A DNA stretch of 64,000 nt from Dinoroseobacter sp049800775 (GTDB taxonomy: Bacteria; Pseudomonadota; Alphaproteobacteria; Rhodobacterales; Rhodobacteraceae), in assembly GCF_049800775.1 (NCBI RefSeq), contig NZ_JBNAFR010000001.1, forward strand, positions 959,047 through 1,023,046, read 5' to 3'. Position numbers and translations under genes: made by a program. The notes below the pieces were generated by a model that was not told where the DNA came from, made no database searches, and saw only the letters and a program-made list of their open reading frames with translations. Each line of letters opens with the position of its first letter. Within the stretch, counting starts at the first letter, position 1. Shown here one piece after another: positions 42,136-49,907 of this stretch.

Positions 42136-42898
42136 GAATGTGATCGTACTGGCGTTGGAATCGGAGGCCGCCTGCACTGGGAAAACTACGACACTTCGCG
42201 TGTTGACCTCTTCCTTTGTCACTGCAAACCGGAGCGTCTTCATCGCGAACGCAGGCACGATTGATGACGGAGACGAGGACGACTTGGGTGAGTGGGCTTT
42301 CAAGCTGCTTGGCGAACCAGATGAACCGCAACTAATCGACTATCGCCAGATTAAGTCACCTGATGCTCTGATTGAAACGCTTCGTACGAAACGACGCACA
42401 AAAGACAATGACTTCTTGATCATCGACACTAGCAATGGCCGACCAACGCTAGCCGATATCGCGCGCAAAAGTGCTGATCTGACCTTAATCCCGAGCATTC
42501 AGCGATGCGCGGAGAGTGCCTCTAGACCTACATTAGCGAAATCTGCGGACTACCAGCTCTCATATGAAGTATTCAGCAAGTCTACCAGGAAACGCTCGCT
42601 TCGTTCTATGCTGCCGCGTTCGGAGATCTTTGCGGACCAGAACGAGGGCGGGCACATTCCAGATATGCTGCGTGCTTTTTCCCAGCGGACACGAGAAACC
42701 ACCAAGTCGCCAAGTCGTCATAAAGTATCATTCGAGCGGAGACAGGCGGCCAAGGCGGCTTGGTCTGCCGCACAGTCATTGGCTTGGGAGGTGGAATGGT
42801 TGGCGCGCGGTTACAGCCTTGCAAAAGTCGAAGCATCCGAGGATCGTTTCGGCAAGGGTTCGGAGTTTAAGCGTGGAACCGGCGAGGGGATGCTTTGA
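42128..42898 (+). CDS. ParA-like ATPase with variant Walker A
   Basis: A 256-residue protein of the ParA/MinD type. The N-terminal strand VIVLALESEAACTGKTTTLR holds a Walker A in which the usual KGGxGKTT is replaced by EAACTGKTT, so the signature lysine of the deviant motif is missing. DFLIIDTSNGRPTLADIARK is the switch II/Walker B region. The last 60 residues are basic (FERRQAAKAAWSAAQ) and may bind DNA. ATG at 42128 lacks a ribosome site; GTG at 42134 or 42140 is plausible. The following gene starts inside its stop codon (TTGA). A DNA-partition or transposon-maintenance role is inferred. Confidence 0.7.
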   Translation: MGVNVIVLALESEAACTGKTTTLRVLTSSFVTANRSVFIANAGTIDDGDEDDLGEWAFKLLGEPDEPQLIDYRQIKSPDALIETLRTKRRTKDNDFLIIDTSNGRPTLADIARKSADLTLIPSIQRCAESASRPTLAKSADYQLSYEVFSKSTRKRSLRSMLPRSEIFADQNEGGHIPDMLRAFSQRTRETTKSPSRHKVSFERRQAAKAAWSAAQSLAWEVEWLARGYSLAKVEASEDRFGKGSEFKRGTGEGML

Positions 42899-43404
42899 AC
42901 TCAGTTGAGCTGCAGCCAATCGAGATACCGACTACATCGGTTTGTCGCTATGTTTCGTTCAACCAGGCCCTTAACCTCCGGGCAGAGGGCGAACTGACCG
43001 GCGACTGGCACTTCAAGGTGATGTTTTTCTGCGTGAAGGACGAGCCCCGCAAGATGGCCTCGCTCGCAGGCGAAGGTATGCCGGTCAATTCAAACCACAG
43101 TCTGGCTGATCGCGGCATTCGGGAGATGTCGAAAGAGCTTCAACGCGGAGGAGTGATATTCGGCGATGCGCCTGTTTTTGTCGCCAATCACTATCGGGCC
43201 ATTGCAGATATCGTGATCTCTGAGTTGCAAGCCAAGAGGGTTCCCAGACGCGTTACGAACCGCTGCATCAACCAATGGCTCGATACCAAAGAACAAGTGG
43301 GCATGCTGATTTCGAACTATCTAGCTCATTTACCAAAACAATTGGCGGAGCAGGAACTGGAACTCTTCAATAGTTGGTTTTCAACAATCCACTTTGAGAA
43401 TTAG
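42895..43404 (+). CDS. Unknown protein coupled to the ParA-like ATPase
   Basis: A 169-residue protein starting with TTG at 42895 behind GAGGGG; the start overlaps the stop of the ParA-like gene. I do not recognise its family. It is a soluble alpha/beta-looking protein with no signal, membrane segment or cysteine cluster; the middle (SLADRGIREMSKELQRGGVI and DAPVFVANHYRAIADIVISE) looks folded. Coupling with the ATPase suggests a ParB-like partner or a regulator, but no HTH is obvious. Confidence 0.6.
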   Translation: MNSVELQPIEIPTTSVCRYVSFNQALNLRAEGELTGDWHFKVMFFCVKDEPRKMASLAGEGMPVNSNHSLADRGIREMSKELQRGGVIFGDAPVFVANHYRAIADIVISELQAKRVPRRVTNRCINQWLDTKEQVGMLISNYLAHLPKQLAEQELELFNSWFSTIHFEN

Positions 43405-43587
43405 TTCAAAAGATCAGCCAAAAACACCTTGACCCCAGTCCAATCCCAGAGCTAGATTTTACCACATATAGCGCTGAAGGCTTCGAATTAGAGCCAAAGA
43501 CACAAAATATAGAATCACTTTGCTTGACTTGGCAGTGATCCTGATTCACTTTGACCGCAGACCACATTTCTGTTGGTGAAATGAGTA

Positions 43588-43836
43588 ATGCAAAAAACGC
43601 TGCAAATTGATCGTCAAAACCACGCGCGCGTTAAGTACCTTCTCAGTTTAAGGGGTGCGACATTCTCTGACGTTGCGCAAAGCCTCTCGCTGACGGTTTC
43701 ATCGGTGTGTTCAGCATCTCTCGGTCGACATCGGTCCGCCAAAGTAGAGCAAGAAATATCTAAACGGACTGGAGTACCTGTGTCAGAACTTTGGCCCGGA
43801 AGAACCAGCAAGTTCCCAAGGGAGGCTGCCGAATGA
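43588..43836 (+). CDS. Ner/Nlp-type HTH regulator
   Basis: An 82-residue DNA-binding protein whose HTH (LRGATFSDVAQSLSLTVSSV) and tail (KVEQEISKRTGVPVSELWPG) match the Ner/Nlp family; Ner is the early-promoter repressor of transposing phage Mu. Located 180 bases before tnsA, it probably represses the tns operon. Repeats of TGAATGAG between this gene and tnsA could be its sites. The start is ATG at 43588. It suggests a Mu-like regulatory logic imported into a Tn7-like element. Confidence 0.75.
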   Translation: MQKTLQIDRQNHARVKYLLSLRGATFSDVAQSLSLTVSSVCSASLGRHRSAKVEQEISKRTGVPVSELWPGRTSKFPREAAE

Positions 43837-43853
43837 CCTAGCTTTCACTTTCA

Positions 43854-44005
43854 TGAATGAGCAAGGCCCAGCCAGCTCTCGCTAACCAGGCCCCGCATTA
43901 GAACGCCTCATTCATCTCACCAAAAAACGACAAAGTCAACGGGTCCGCGCGAGCGGAGCGCTCCTTTGCGACCCAACATCCAGCGTCTTGGCGTTGGTGA
44001 ATGAG
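43854..44005. promoter_or_regulatory. Three TGAATGAG boxes before tnsA, candidate operators
   Basis: TGAATGAG occurs at 43854-43861 and 43998-44005, and in inverted form (CTCATTCA) at 43907-43914. A related GTGAAATGAG lies just before the HTH gene at about 43576. The last box ends 11 bases before the tnsA start codon. Placement on both sides of the regulator gene fits autoregulation plus control of tnsA. Confidence 0.45.
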
Positions 44006-44016
44006 GATATGTTGTT

Positions 44017-44814
44017 ATGAACGCACCACTCGATCACTTCGTGATGGAGATCAGCGGGATTCCGAAACGAGACCTGGCAGGGATGCCAGTGGCTTTTCAA
44101 AAGGCATTCGGCCCTGAAGCTCCATTCGCCTCAGACCTCCCTGAACTAGTTAGAGAAAACGAAGTTCCGTTGCCCTATCGAGGGCATCGGTCGATAAATC
44201 CGCGATCACGTGGCTCTTGTCGGATTTTTGCGGTCTTGCCAGACCTTCCGACTAAGAGACCCCGCATCTATGGTCTCGACAGTCAGGTCGAATATCATAA
44301 CTTGGTCATCACGCTCACCGATCCGAATGTAGAACAGGTGCATGAGCAGGTTGGGCCCATCCCTTTCAAGGATGAAAACGGCTTTCCGGCAAATCACTTC
44401 ATCGACCTTTTAGTAACCAAAAAGGATGGGTTTCGCATAGCAGTAGCTGTTAAACCTACAGGACGGATGGAAAGCGGGCGGTTTATGCGCGAGCTTATCC
44501 AACTAAGGGAGACGATGCCTCGAGAGATGGCGGACGAACTCCGACTGGTAACAGAACGCAGTTTTTCTAGAACAGACGCGTTCAACGCTGAGATGTACCT
44601 GAGGTTTTCACTGACGCATGATCCGACGGTAGATGACCGATTGGTCCACTTCCTCGAGACAAAACCGGACAAAATGACAATCTGTGAGATTTGTCAAAAG
44701 CTTGGGGCTGGTGGCCGCACTTTTCGTTGCGTTGTACGAGCCATTTATCAGGGCAGTCTTCGTAAACTCAGCCCTGGCAGGATCAACCTTTTTACAGAAG
44801 TTGTTGCGACATGA
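44017..44814 (+). CDS. tnsA: TnsA-like transposon endonuclease
   Basis: A 265-residue protein (Tn7 TnsA has 273) of the restriction-endonuclease-like TnsA family that cuts the 5' ends of the element, allowing cut-and-paste movement. The catalytic triad is readable as E92 (SQVEYHNLV), D120 (GFPANHFIDLLV) and K136 (IAVAVKPTGR), with the intervening DPNVEQVHEQVGPIPFKDEN typical of the fold. The C-terminus looks like a winged helix that would contact TnsC. Its stop overlaps the tnsB start (ATGA). Confidence 0.85.
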   Translation: MNAPLDHFVMEISGIPKRDLAGMPVAFQKAFGPEAPFASDLPELVRENEVPLPYRGHRSINPRSRGSCRIFAVLPDLPTKRPRIYGLDSQVEYHNLVITLTDPNVEQVHEQVGPIPFKDENGFPANHFIDLLVTKKDGFRIAVAVKPTGRMESGRFMRELIQLRETMPREMADELRLVTERSFSRTDAFNAEMYLRFSLTHDPTVDDRLVHFLETKPDKMTICEICQKLGAGGRTFRCVVRAIYQGSLRKLSPGRINLFTEVVAT

Positions 44815-46988
44815 AACTTCCGAAAATTCGCTTTGGCGAAGATGATAGGTACTTTATTGATAGGAGACCCTATAGGTATGTTTTCTCGGATGAAGGCGGA
44901 GCTTGTTTTCAGCGCTTAGATGGTTCCAATAGCATTGAGAAATTCTCTTGGTTTGAACTCCACAGCCTCATCGGTGGACAGCGTTGGGATTGCATTCCAC
45001 AGCCGCGAACGTCGGAAGCCACTGACCGAGCCCCCGATCCATTCTATTCTGTTTGGGAATTGCCGGAGATCCAACAAACCCTTCTCTTGAACCGGTGGTT
45101 TTTCGTGCGCGCCTTGCGCAAACTACGCTCCGCGAACAGGCTCAAGCTTACTCCAGAATCGGTGAAAGAAAACGAAGCTTTAGTTCATCATGAAGCTGCG
45201 AAGGAGTGGTCAGCGTATTGGGGTGATTTCAACAAACGATACTTCAGTTCAAAACCAACTCGGTTTGGTTTCAGTGCCTCTGCGTCGAGCATCCTGCGAT
45301 GGAATAGAAACCTGAAGAACGCTGGGGACAGACTCATCGCGCTGAAAGACGGTCGCGGAAAATCGCGCAGTCTCCAGATCGATCAGAAAAGTTTCCAATT
45401 TATCATGCGTGCGTTGCGGGAGTACTTAAGTGAGCAACGTTTCACACCAACGGCCATAGCTAAGAAGACCGTCTTGGCGCTTAAAGTGGAAAACGAGCGA
45501 CGGGCTTCGAAAGGTGAAAGACCACTAGAAACCCGGAGCCGCAGCGCACTAATCGAGTGGATTGCGCGTTTCCCAGCGCTGGAGGTAACGGCAAGCCGTG
45601 AAGGCATTAAGGTTGCGAGAGAAAAGTTTTCTGCGGTCGGCAAAACTCAAAGCGCAACTCGCCCAGGCGAACTATTTGAGATTGATGAATGGGAAGTTGA
45701 TGCTCGCACTCTGATTACCGTCAGTCCGGTTCGAGAAGGCTTAGACGCCGACACTTTGAAGCGTCTCCCAATTGGCCGACGATGGCTCTACGTCGTGGTG
45801 GACGTGGCCACGAGGTACGTCGTCGGCTTCGTAGTCGCTTCAACACAGAACTCTTCGTCCGCGATCCGAGCATTGGAGATGGCCACGCGAAGCAAAGATG
45901 ACCTCGCTGCCGCCGTAGGATCGTCATGTCACTGGGTCGGTATCACACCAGAGAGTGTTCGGTCCGACACAGGCAGCGCCTTTAGCGCAAAGGACTTTCT
46001 CCGCGCCGTCAACGAGATTTTTGCAACCTACGATTACCCGATGGTAGGGGAGCCTGGCTTTCGTCCCTACATTGAGAGGCTGTTTGGATCATTCACAATG
46101 ATCCCGATGCCATATGTGCCGGGACGCACATTTAGAGACCCCCAGGAACGCGGCAACTACGATTCTGACTCTAAGGCAGTTTTAACCGACGATCAGTTAG
46201 CATTGATTTTCATCCGCTATATCTTGGATGTATATCACCAATCTCCGCATGACGGTTTGAACGGAGAAACCCCAGAAAACGCGATGAAACGGTTAGCGGG
46301 TACCGTTGGCATTCCCCCAGCTCTACCGATAGCTATGCGGCGAAGGGCGTTTGGTTTGCGCAAAGAGCGCGTAGTGACCGCTAGAGGCGTCCAGTTCTTT
46401 GCCATAAACTACAATTCTGAGGAACTTCAGGCGATCCGCCGGAATCTCGGCTCAAATACCGTAGCGCTTTACGTCAACCCCCAAGATTTAGGTTTTGTCA
46501 GTGTTTGGGCCGAAGATCGTTGGATAGAAGTTCCCTGCAGCATTGAAAACTTCAACGGTGTGACACTCCTTGAATGGCTTGAGGTAGGAAAAACACTGCG
46601 TGGCAGGTACGCCGCACAAGCCGAACTCAAATCATCCGTCGTATTTGAAGCGCTTTCCGCGATGCGGGCGACGTCGGAAAATGCGATGGCAATCATGGGG
46701 GTATTGCCGCAAGTTCCAACATCAGATCAGCTTAAGGACCTTGAAAACAATCTCTTCTGGGGCCTTTCCATAAGTGAAGACGCCGTCCCCGAGCTAAACG
46801 ACCTACCACTTGCCGAGGACGGCCTTGGTTATGTCGTTGGTCCGGTCGCAAACTCGGGCGCGGATCCCAGTGCGGCAGCAGCACCCGCCGTAAATGAAGA
46901 TCCCTATCCTGCGGGTGACAAAAGTCTTACCGAGGATGACCCATCTGACGATGACACAGATTGGTGGCGTGATGGGGACAAGTCATGA
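44811..46988 (+). CDS. tnsB: TnsB-like DDE transposase
   Basis: A 725-residue Mu/Tn7-family transposase that binds the ends and joins the 3' ends to target DNA. N-terminal DNA-binding helices precede an RNase H-like core with D292 (FEIDEWEVD), D386 (SVRSDTGSAF) and E422 (PYIERLFGSF), the 35-residue D-E spacing being standard. A beta-barrel Mu-C domain and an acidic tail (about 670-725) follow; in Tn7 the TnsB tail contacts TnsC. ATGA overlaps join it to tnsA and tnsC. The binding-site repeats at both ends should be its targets. Confidence 0.93.
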   Translation: MKLPKIRFGEDDRYFIDRRPYRYVFSDEGGACFQRLDGSNSIEKFSWFELHSLIGGQRWDCIPQPRTSEATDRAPDPFYSVWELPEIQQTLLLNRWFFVRALRKLRSANRLKLTPESVKENEALVHHEAAKEWSAYWGDFNKRYFSSKPTRFGFSASASSILRWNRNLKNAGDRLIALKDGRGKSRSLQIDQKSFQFIMRALREYLSEQRFTPTAIAKKTVLALKVENERRASKGERPLETRSRSALIEWIARFPALEVTASREGIKVAREKFSAVGKTQSATRPGELFEIDEWEVDARTLITVSPVREGLDADTLKRLPIGRRWLYVVVDVATRYVVGFVVASTQNSSSAIRALEMATRSKDDLAAAVGSSCHWVGITPESVRSDTGSAFSAKDFLRAVNEIFATYDYPMVGEPGFRPYIERLFGSFTMIPMPYVPGRTFRDPQERGNYDSDSKAVLTDDQLALIFIRYILDVYHQSPHDGLNGETPENAMKRLAGTVGIPPALPIAMRRRAFGLRKERVVTARGVQFFAINYNSEELQAIRRNLGSNTVALYVNPQDLGFVSVWAEDRWIEVPCSIENFNGVTLLEWLEVGKTLRGRYAAQAELKSSVVFEALSAMRATSENAMAIMGVLPQVPTSDQLKDLENNLFWGLSISEDAVPELNDLPLAEDGLGYVVGPVANSGADPSAAAAPAVNEDPYPAGDKSLTEDDPSDDDTDWWRDGDKS

Positions 46989-47944
46989 ACAGGTCACTTT
47001 CACCGCAGGATGTCCGCCGAGTGCATCAGAATCTGAAAACGGTGTTCTTTGAGAATGAAAACTTCACAAGAGTTCATTCAATCATTGAAGAGAACATCGC
47101 AGACGCTCTTACCGCTCGAGAAGCAGGCGAATTAACCGAAACGCGCGGCGTCGCGGTACTTGGCTGCAGCGGCGCAGGGAAGACGGCAAGCGTCTTGCAT
47201 TCACTGTCTGAGCTCGGGTTTGAGCGCACAAAAGTTGGAGATCGCGACCGGCCGTATCTTCTCGTTCGGCTAAGCGCGAACGCCTCGCTGAAAGCGGTAA
47301 GCGCCGACTGCCTAGCAGAAATCGGATGGCGCGCAAGAATGCAGGATAGCGCCCGCAGTATCTGGCAGGAAGTCACGCACTACATGCGCGAACTAAACAC
47401 GTTCATACTGGTTTTGGACGAAATTCAGCATGTCCGCACGACGGGAGCAAACGACAGGGCCGCCTTGCGAGATTTTCTAAAGTCGCTCGTCCAACCAAGC
47501 CAAAACATGGTCGTCCCAATCGTCATAGGAATGGAAGAGTTCCGAGAAGTATTGGTCTCAGACGAACAGCTTAGGAGGCGCTACGACCAAGTCCACGTTA
47601 GGGCCTTGTCGCCCGTCGAAGATCTTAAGGAAACAGTCCAAACACTGGATCGCTATGCTTCGAAAGCTGGCTTGTCATTGGATAGCTCGGTTATGAGCCG
47701 CGACTTCGCCGAACGCTTGCTACACGCCTCAAACTTCGCCTTTGGCGAAATGTGCTCGATCTGTGTGGCCGGTATCCGACGCACGTTGCTCGGCGGCTCT
47801 GCAACCATCAAGCTTTCGCATTTTCAGGAAGCCTACAATCGTCGCGCAGACTGCGTTCCGGCCCTGAACCCGTTCATCGCAGCAGACTTTCAAAACATAA
47901 AACCAACGGATCAAACAATCGATCCCAACAAACGAGCGGTCTAA
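46985..47944 (+). CDS. tnsC: TnsC/TniB-like AAA+ ATPase
   Basis: A 319-residue AAA+ regulator that forms ATP-dependent filaments on target DNA and links the target selector to the transposase. Walker A is VAVLGCSGAGKTASVL (about residues 54-68), Walker B FILVLDEIQHV, and the sensor-1 region VVPIVIGMEEF. Length is nearer to TniB (about 300) than to Tn7 TnsC (555), so the element belongs to the branch with a compact TnsC. ATGA and TAATG overlaps join it to tnsB and tniQ. Confidence 0.9.
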   Translation: MNRSLSPQDVRRVHQNLKTVFFENENFTRVHSIIEENIADALTAREAGELTETRGVAVLGCSGAGKTASVLHSLSELGFERTKVGDRDRPYLLVRLSANASLKAVSADCLAEIGWRARMQDSARSIWQEVTHYMRELNTFILVLDEIQHVRTTGANDRAALRDFLKSLVQPSQNMVVPIVIGMEEFREVLVSDEQLRRRYDQVHVRALSPVEDLKETVQTLDRYASKAGLSLDSSVMSRDFAERLLHASNFAFGEMCSICVAGIRRTLLGGSATIKLSHFQEAYNRRADCVPALNPFIAADFQNIKPTDQTIDPNKRAV

Positions 47945-49734
47945 TGATTACACAGCTTCCAATCTCTTTGACGGCTACGGCCGGTGAGCCGGGATTCTCA
48001 CTACTCGCACGACTGGCCAATGCCAACACCGGCCGATCCACCCATGACTTCTGTGTTTCGACTAGTTTGACCAAACCGGCCATTTGCTCAGGCGAACCGC
48101 AGGAGCTTGAAAAACTGGCCAATCTAACTGGGTCTGACCCCGCTGAACTACGAAACAACTCTCCTAGAGTGATCGACCGCAAGTTTACCATCCTGAGCGG
48201 CTGCAAATTTCAGTCCAGATCAATCAGAAAGCAGGGCATGTTAGTTTGTCCACTCTGTTGGATGGAGCAAATCAAAAGTGGCGCAGACAAGCCGTATTCC
48301 ATCGCGATGCGTCGAGAATGGTTACCTCGCCCAATTTCAACTTGCTTGCGACATGAAGTCAGACTGATCGAACTGCCTTACTGGGACTACACCACAACGT
48401 ATGACCACCTGCGTCGGAGCAGGATTGATCGCAACTGGGCGGTAGACTTGATGGACCGGACCCAGGAACAGAATCCTTCGACATTCGAACGGCTGACTGT
48501 CCGGCAGCTGGAAACGGGTCGTCCAGTCTGTGCTTGGCTGCCCAGTGAACAAATCGATGTTCTTGAAAAGTGGTGCTTCGGGCTTGGGCTGCTCCTTGAG
48601 AAAGGTTCGACGCACGCCAATGCAACTCAGAAGTCAGACGAAGATCTGTACATCGAGAGGGGATTGCAGGCGATATTGCCTGGCAAAGAGCACATGTTGC
48701 AGGAAATTGATGCTGCCCTACGCCGTCATCGCTTGAGACTTCCGTCAACATGGCTTGCCGGGTGGTCCGGTCAAAGTCAAAAACCGCGAGAACGGCAGCA
48801 CTTTGCCAAACTGTTCAAAAGCTTGGTGGATGACCAAGGGCACTTTTGTTTGAGTTCCGTGACGGATCAGTTACCGCGACAAATCGAGTTCGAAAAGGGG
48901 CTAAAATCCATTGCCAAGTCGACGAGGCGGTCGCCTTCAAAAGTTCGAGAACTGCTCGCTCGAGATGGTTTGATCCCCTTAGATGGGCTTCCGCATCAGC
49001 AAAGCATTTACATGGTCTTACGAAATTGCCGTGACCACTTAGGAGCCGTCGATCACAGTCTGTCAGAGCGTCGAGCTGCTGGCATGTTGGGGATTGGAAG
49101 CCATCTCTTCAAAGGCTTGGTGCGCGACAATGTCATCACTCCAATGAAAACAAATATCTACAGAACAGCGCGCTACGACATCGCAATTCTTGAAGCAGTG
49201 CGTGACAAGTTTCTGAGGCATGCGAAAGCCGAAAAGGGCGCTGTGGAAATGCTATCATTGAAAGACGTCTGTTTCCTGTTGCGATGCCCAGCCAGCAGGG
49301 TGCTATCCATGTTGAGTTCTGGTCAGCTTCCCTCAACAAACCTCATCTCGAATGCGGTTGGTTTGGATCGACTTCGCTTTGATCTTGGTGAAATCAAAAA
49401 CAGTTTCGCCAAGAACGAAGCAGGTGGTCTGACTGTTGAAGAGTTGAGGTCCATATTGGGCTTGCTGCATCGACATGTCACCAAACTAGCAAAGCTGGGT
49501 TTGCTGCCGAGCTATAAGGGACGAAAGAAAGACACAGCAATCTCTGCAGCTTTGGTCGATCAGTCCACCTTGGACGATTTCTTGCGGACCTATCAGACTG
49601 CCAGAACATGGAGCAGAAGGACTGGGCAGTCTGAAAAATCAGTTCGAAGCCGCCTAAAGTATGGCAGTCTCAAACGAGCCCGTGAGGGCGATGGCATTCC
49701 GATTTATCGTGTTGATGACATTTTGTATCTCTAA
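47944..49734 (+). CDS. tniQ: TniQ/TnsD-like target-site selector
   Basis: A 596-residue TniQ-family protein. The N-terminal TniQ domain includes zinc-binding residues in LVCPLCWMEQ and STCLRHEVRLIELP. The long C-terminal half has several HTH-like segments (KSTRRSPSKVRELLARDGLI, SERRAAGMLGIGSHLFKGLV and a final GQSEKSVRSRLKYGSL). Its size is like TnsD (508), which reads a fixed attachment site, rather than the short TniQ of CRISPR-guided elements. Because the element sits just past tRNA-Gln, this protein probably recognises the 3' part of that gene. The start at 47944 overlaps the tnsC stop (TAATG). Confidence 0.9.
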   Translation: MITQLPISLTATAGEPGFSLLARLANANTGRSTHDFCVSTSLTKPAICSGEPQELEKLANLTGSDPAELRNNSPRVIDRKFTILSGCKFQSRSIRKQGMLVCPLCWMEQIKSGADKPYSIAMRREWLPRPISTCLRHEVRLIELPYWDYTTTYDHLRRSRIDRNWAVDLMDRTQEQNPSTFERLTVRQLETGRPVCAWLPSEQIDVLEKWCFGLGLLLEKGSTHANATQKSDEDLYIERGLQAILPGKEHMLQEIDAALRRHRLRLPSTWLAGWSGQSQKPRERQHFAKLFKSLVDDQGHFCLSSVTDQLPRQIEFEKGLKSIAKSTRRSPSKVRELLARDGLIPLDGLPHQQSIYMVLRNCRDHLGAVDHSLSERRAAGMLGIGSHLFKGLVRDNVITPMKTNIYRTARYDIAILEAVRDKFLRHAKAEKGAVEMLSLKDVCFLLRCPASRVLSMLSSGQLPSTNLISNAVGLDRLRFDLGEIKNSFAKNEAGGLTVEELRSILGLLHRHVTKLAKLGLLPSYKGRKKDTAISAALVDQSTLDDFLRTYQTARTWSRRTGQSEKSVRSRLKYGSLKRAREGDGIPIYRVDDILYL

Positions 49735-49756
49735 TCTGAAATTATTGGTAATTCGA

Positions 49757-49782
49757 GACCGCCGGCGAGGCGGTCCTTTTTG
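49757..49782 (+). terminator. Rho-independent terminator of the tns operon
   Basis: GACCGCC and GGCGGTC form a 7-bp G+C-rich stem with loop GGCGA, followed by CTTTTT, 23 bases after the tniQ stop codon. It closes the operon inside the transposon right end. Confidence 0.85.
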
Positions 49783-49792
49783 GTCTTGCTCA

Positions 49793-49907
49793 CAGATTCC
49801 ATTCTTGGCCGTCATAGACTCCAAGTAAGATTGGAAAGAAAACATGAAATTTTTGCAAATCAATATCTTAAAGGTGCATCAGATTCCAATTCACACCGGA
49901 CGCCACA
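49793..49907. repeat. Transposon right end: terminal repeat and TnsB-site-like repeats
   Basis: Read inward on the minus strand, the end is TGTGGCGTCCG (49907-49897), then GTGTGAATTGGAATCTGATG (49896-49877). A further site-like copy is at 49832-49813 (AATCTTACTTGGAGTCTATG), and another shares TGGAATCTG at 49801-49793. The outermost copy agrees with left-end copy 2 at 11 of 20 bases and sits at the same distance from the terminus as on the left. Confidence 0.7.

Larger units (their letters stand above)
28380..49907 (+). mobile_element. Complete Tn7-like transposon inserted downstream of tRNA-Gln
   Basis: The left end reads TGTGACATCCG (28380-28390). The right end, read inward on the minus strand, is TGTGGCGTCCG (49907-49897); 9 of 11 bases agree, and similarity continues to about 17 of 22. 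Each end is followed directly by a 20-bp TnsB-site-like repeat and more copies further in. Flanking 5-mers are TCTGC (left) and TCTCC (right), a near-match for the 5-bp duplication typical of Tn7 relatives. The tnsA-tnsB-tnsC-tniQ operon lies at the right, and about 15 kb of cargo at the left. No integrase, CRISPR array or Cascade genes occur inside. The tns identity is strong; the exact ends are inferred by eye. Confidence 0.82.

Noticed and set aside
43510..43535. TTGACTTGGCA resembling a TnsB site upstream of the Ner-like gene, as an alternative transposon left end
   Set aside because: Only one copy shares 9 bases with the end repeats, no TGT terminus adjoins it, and it is better read as part of a promoter. 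The tRNA-proximal end has three ordered copies and a matching terminus.
28294..49907. Integrase-type genomic island at tRNA-Gln
   Set aside because: No tyrosine or serine integrase is present and the tRNA 3' end is not duplicated at the far side. The tns operon and inverted repeats explain the insertion.
28380..49907. CRISPR-associated transposon
   Set aside because: No CRISPR array, Cascade or Cas12k gene is visible. The long TniQ is of the site-specific TnsD kind.
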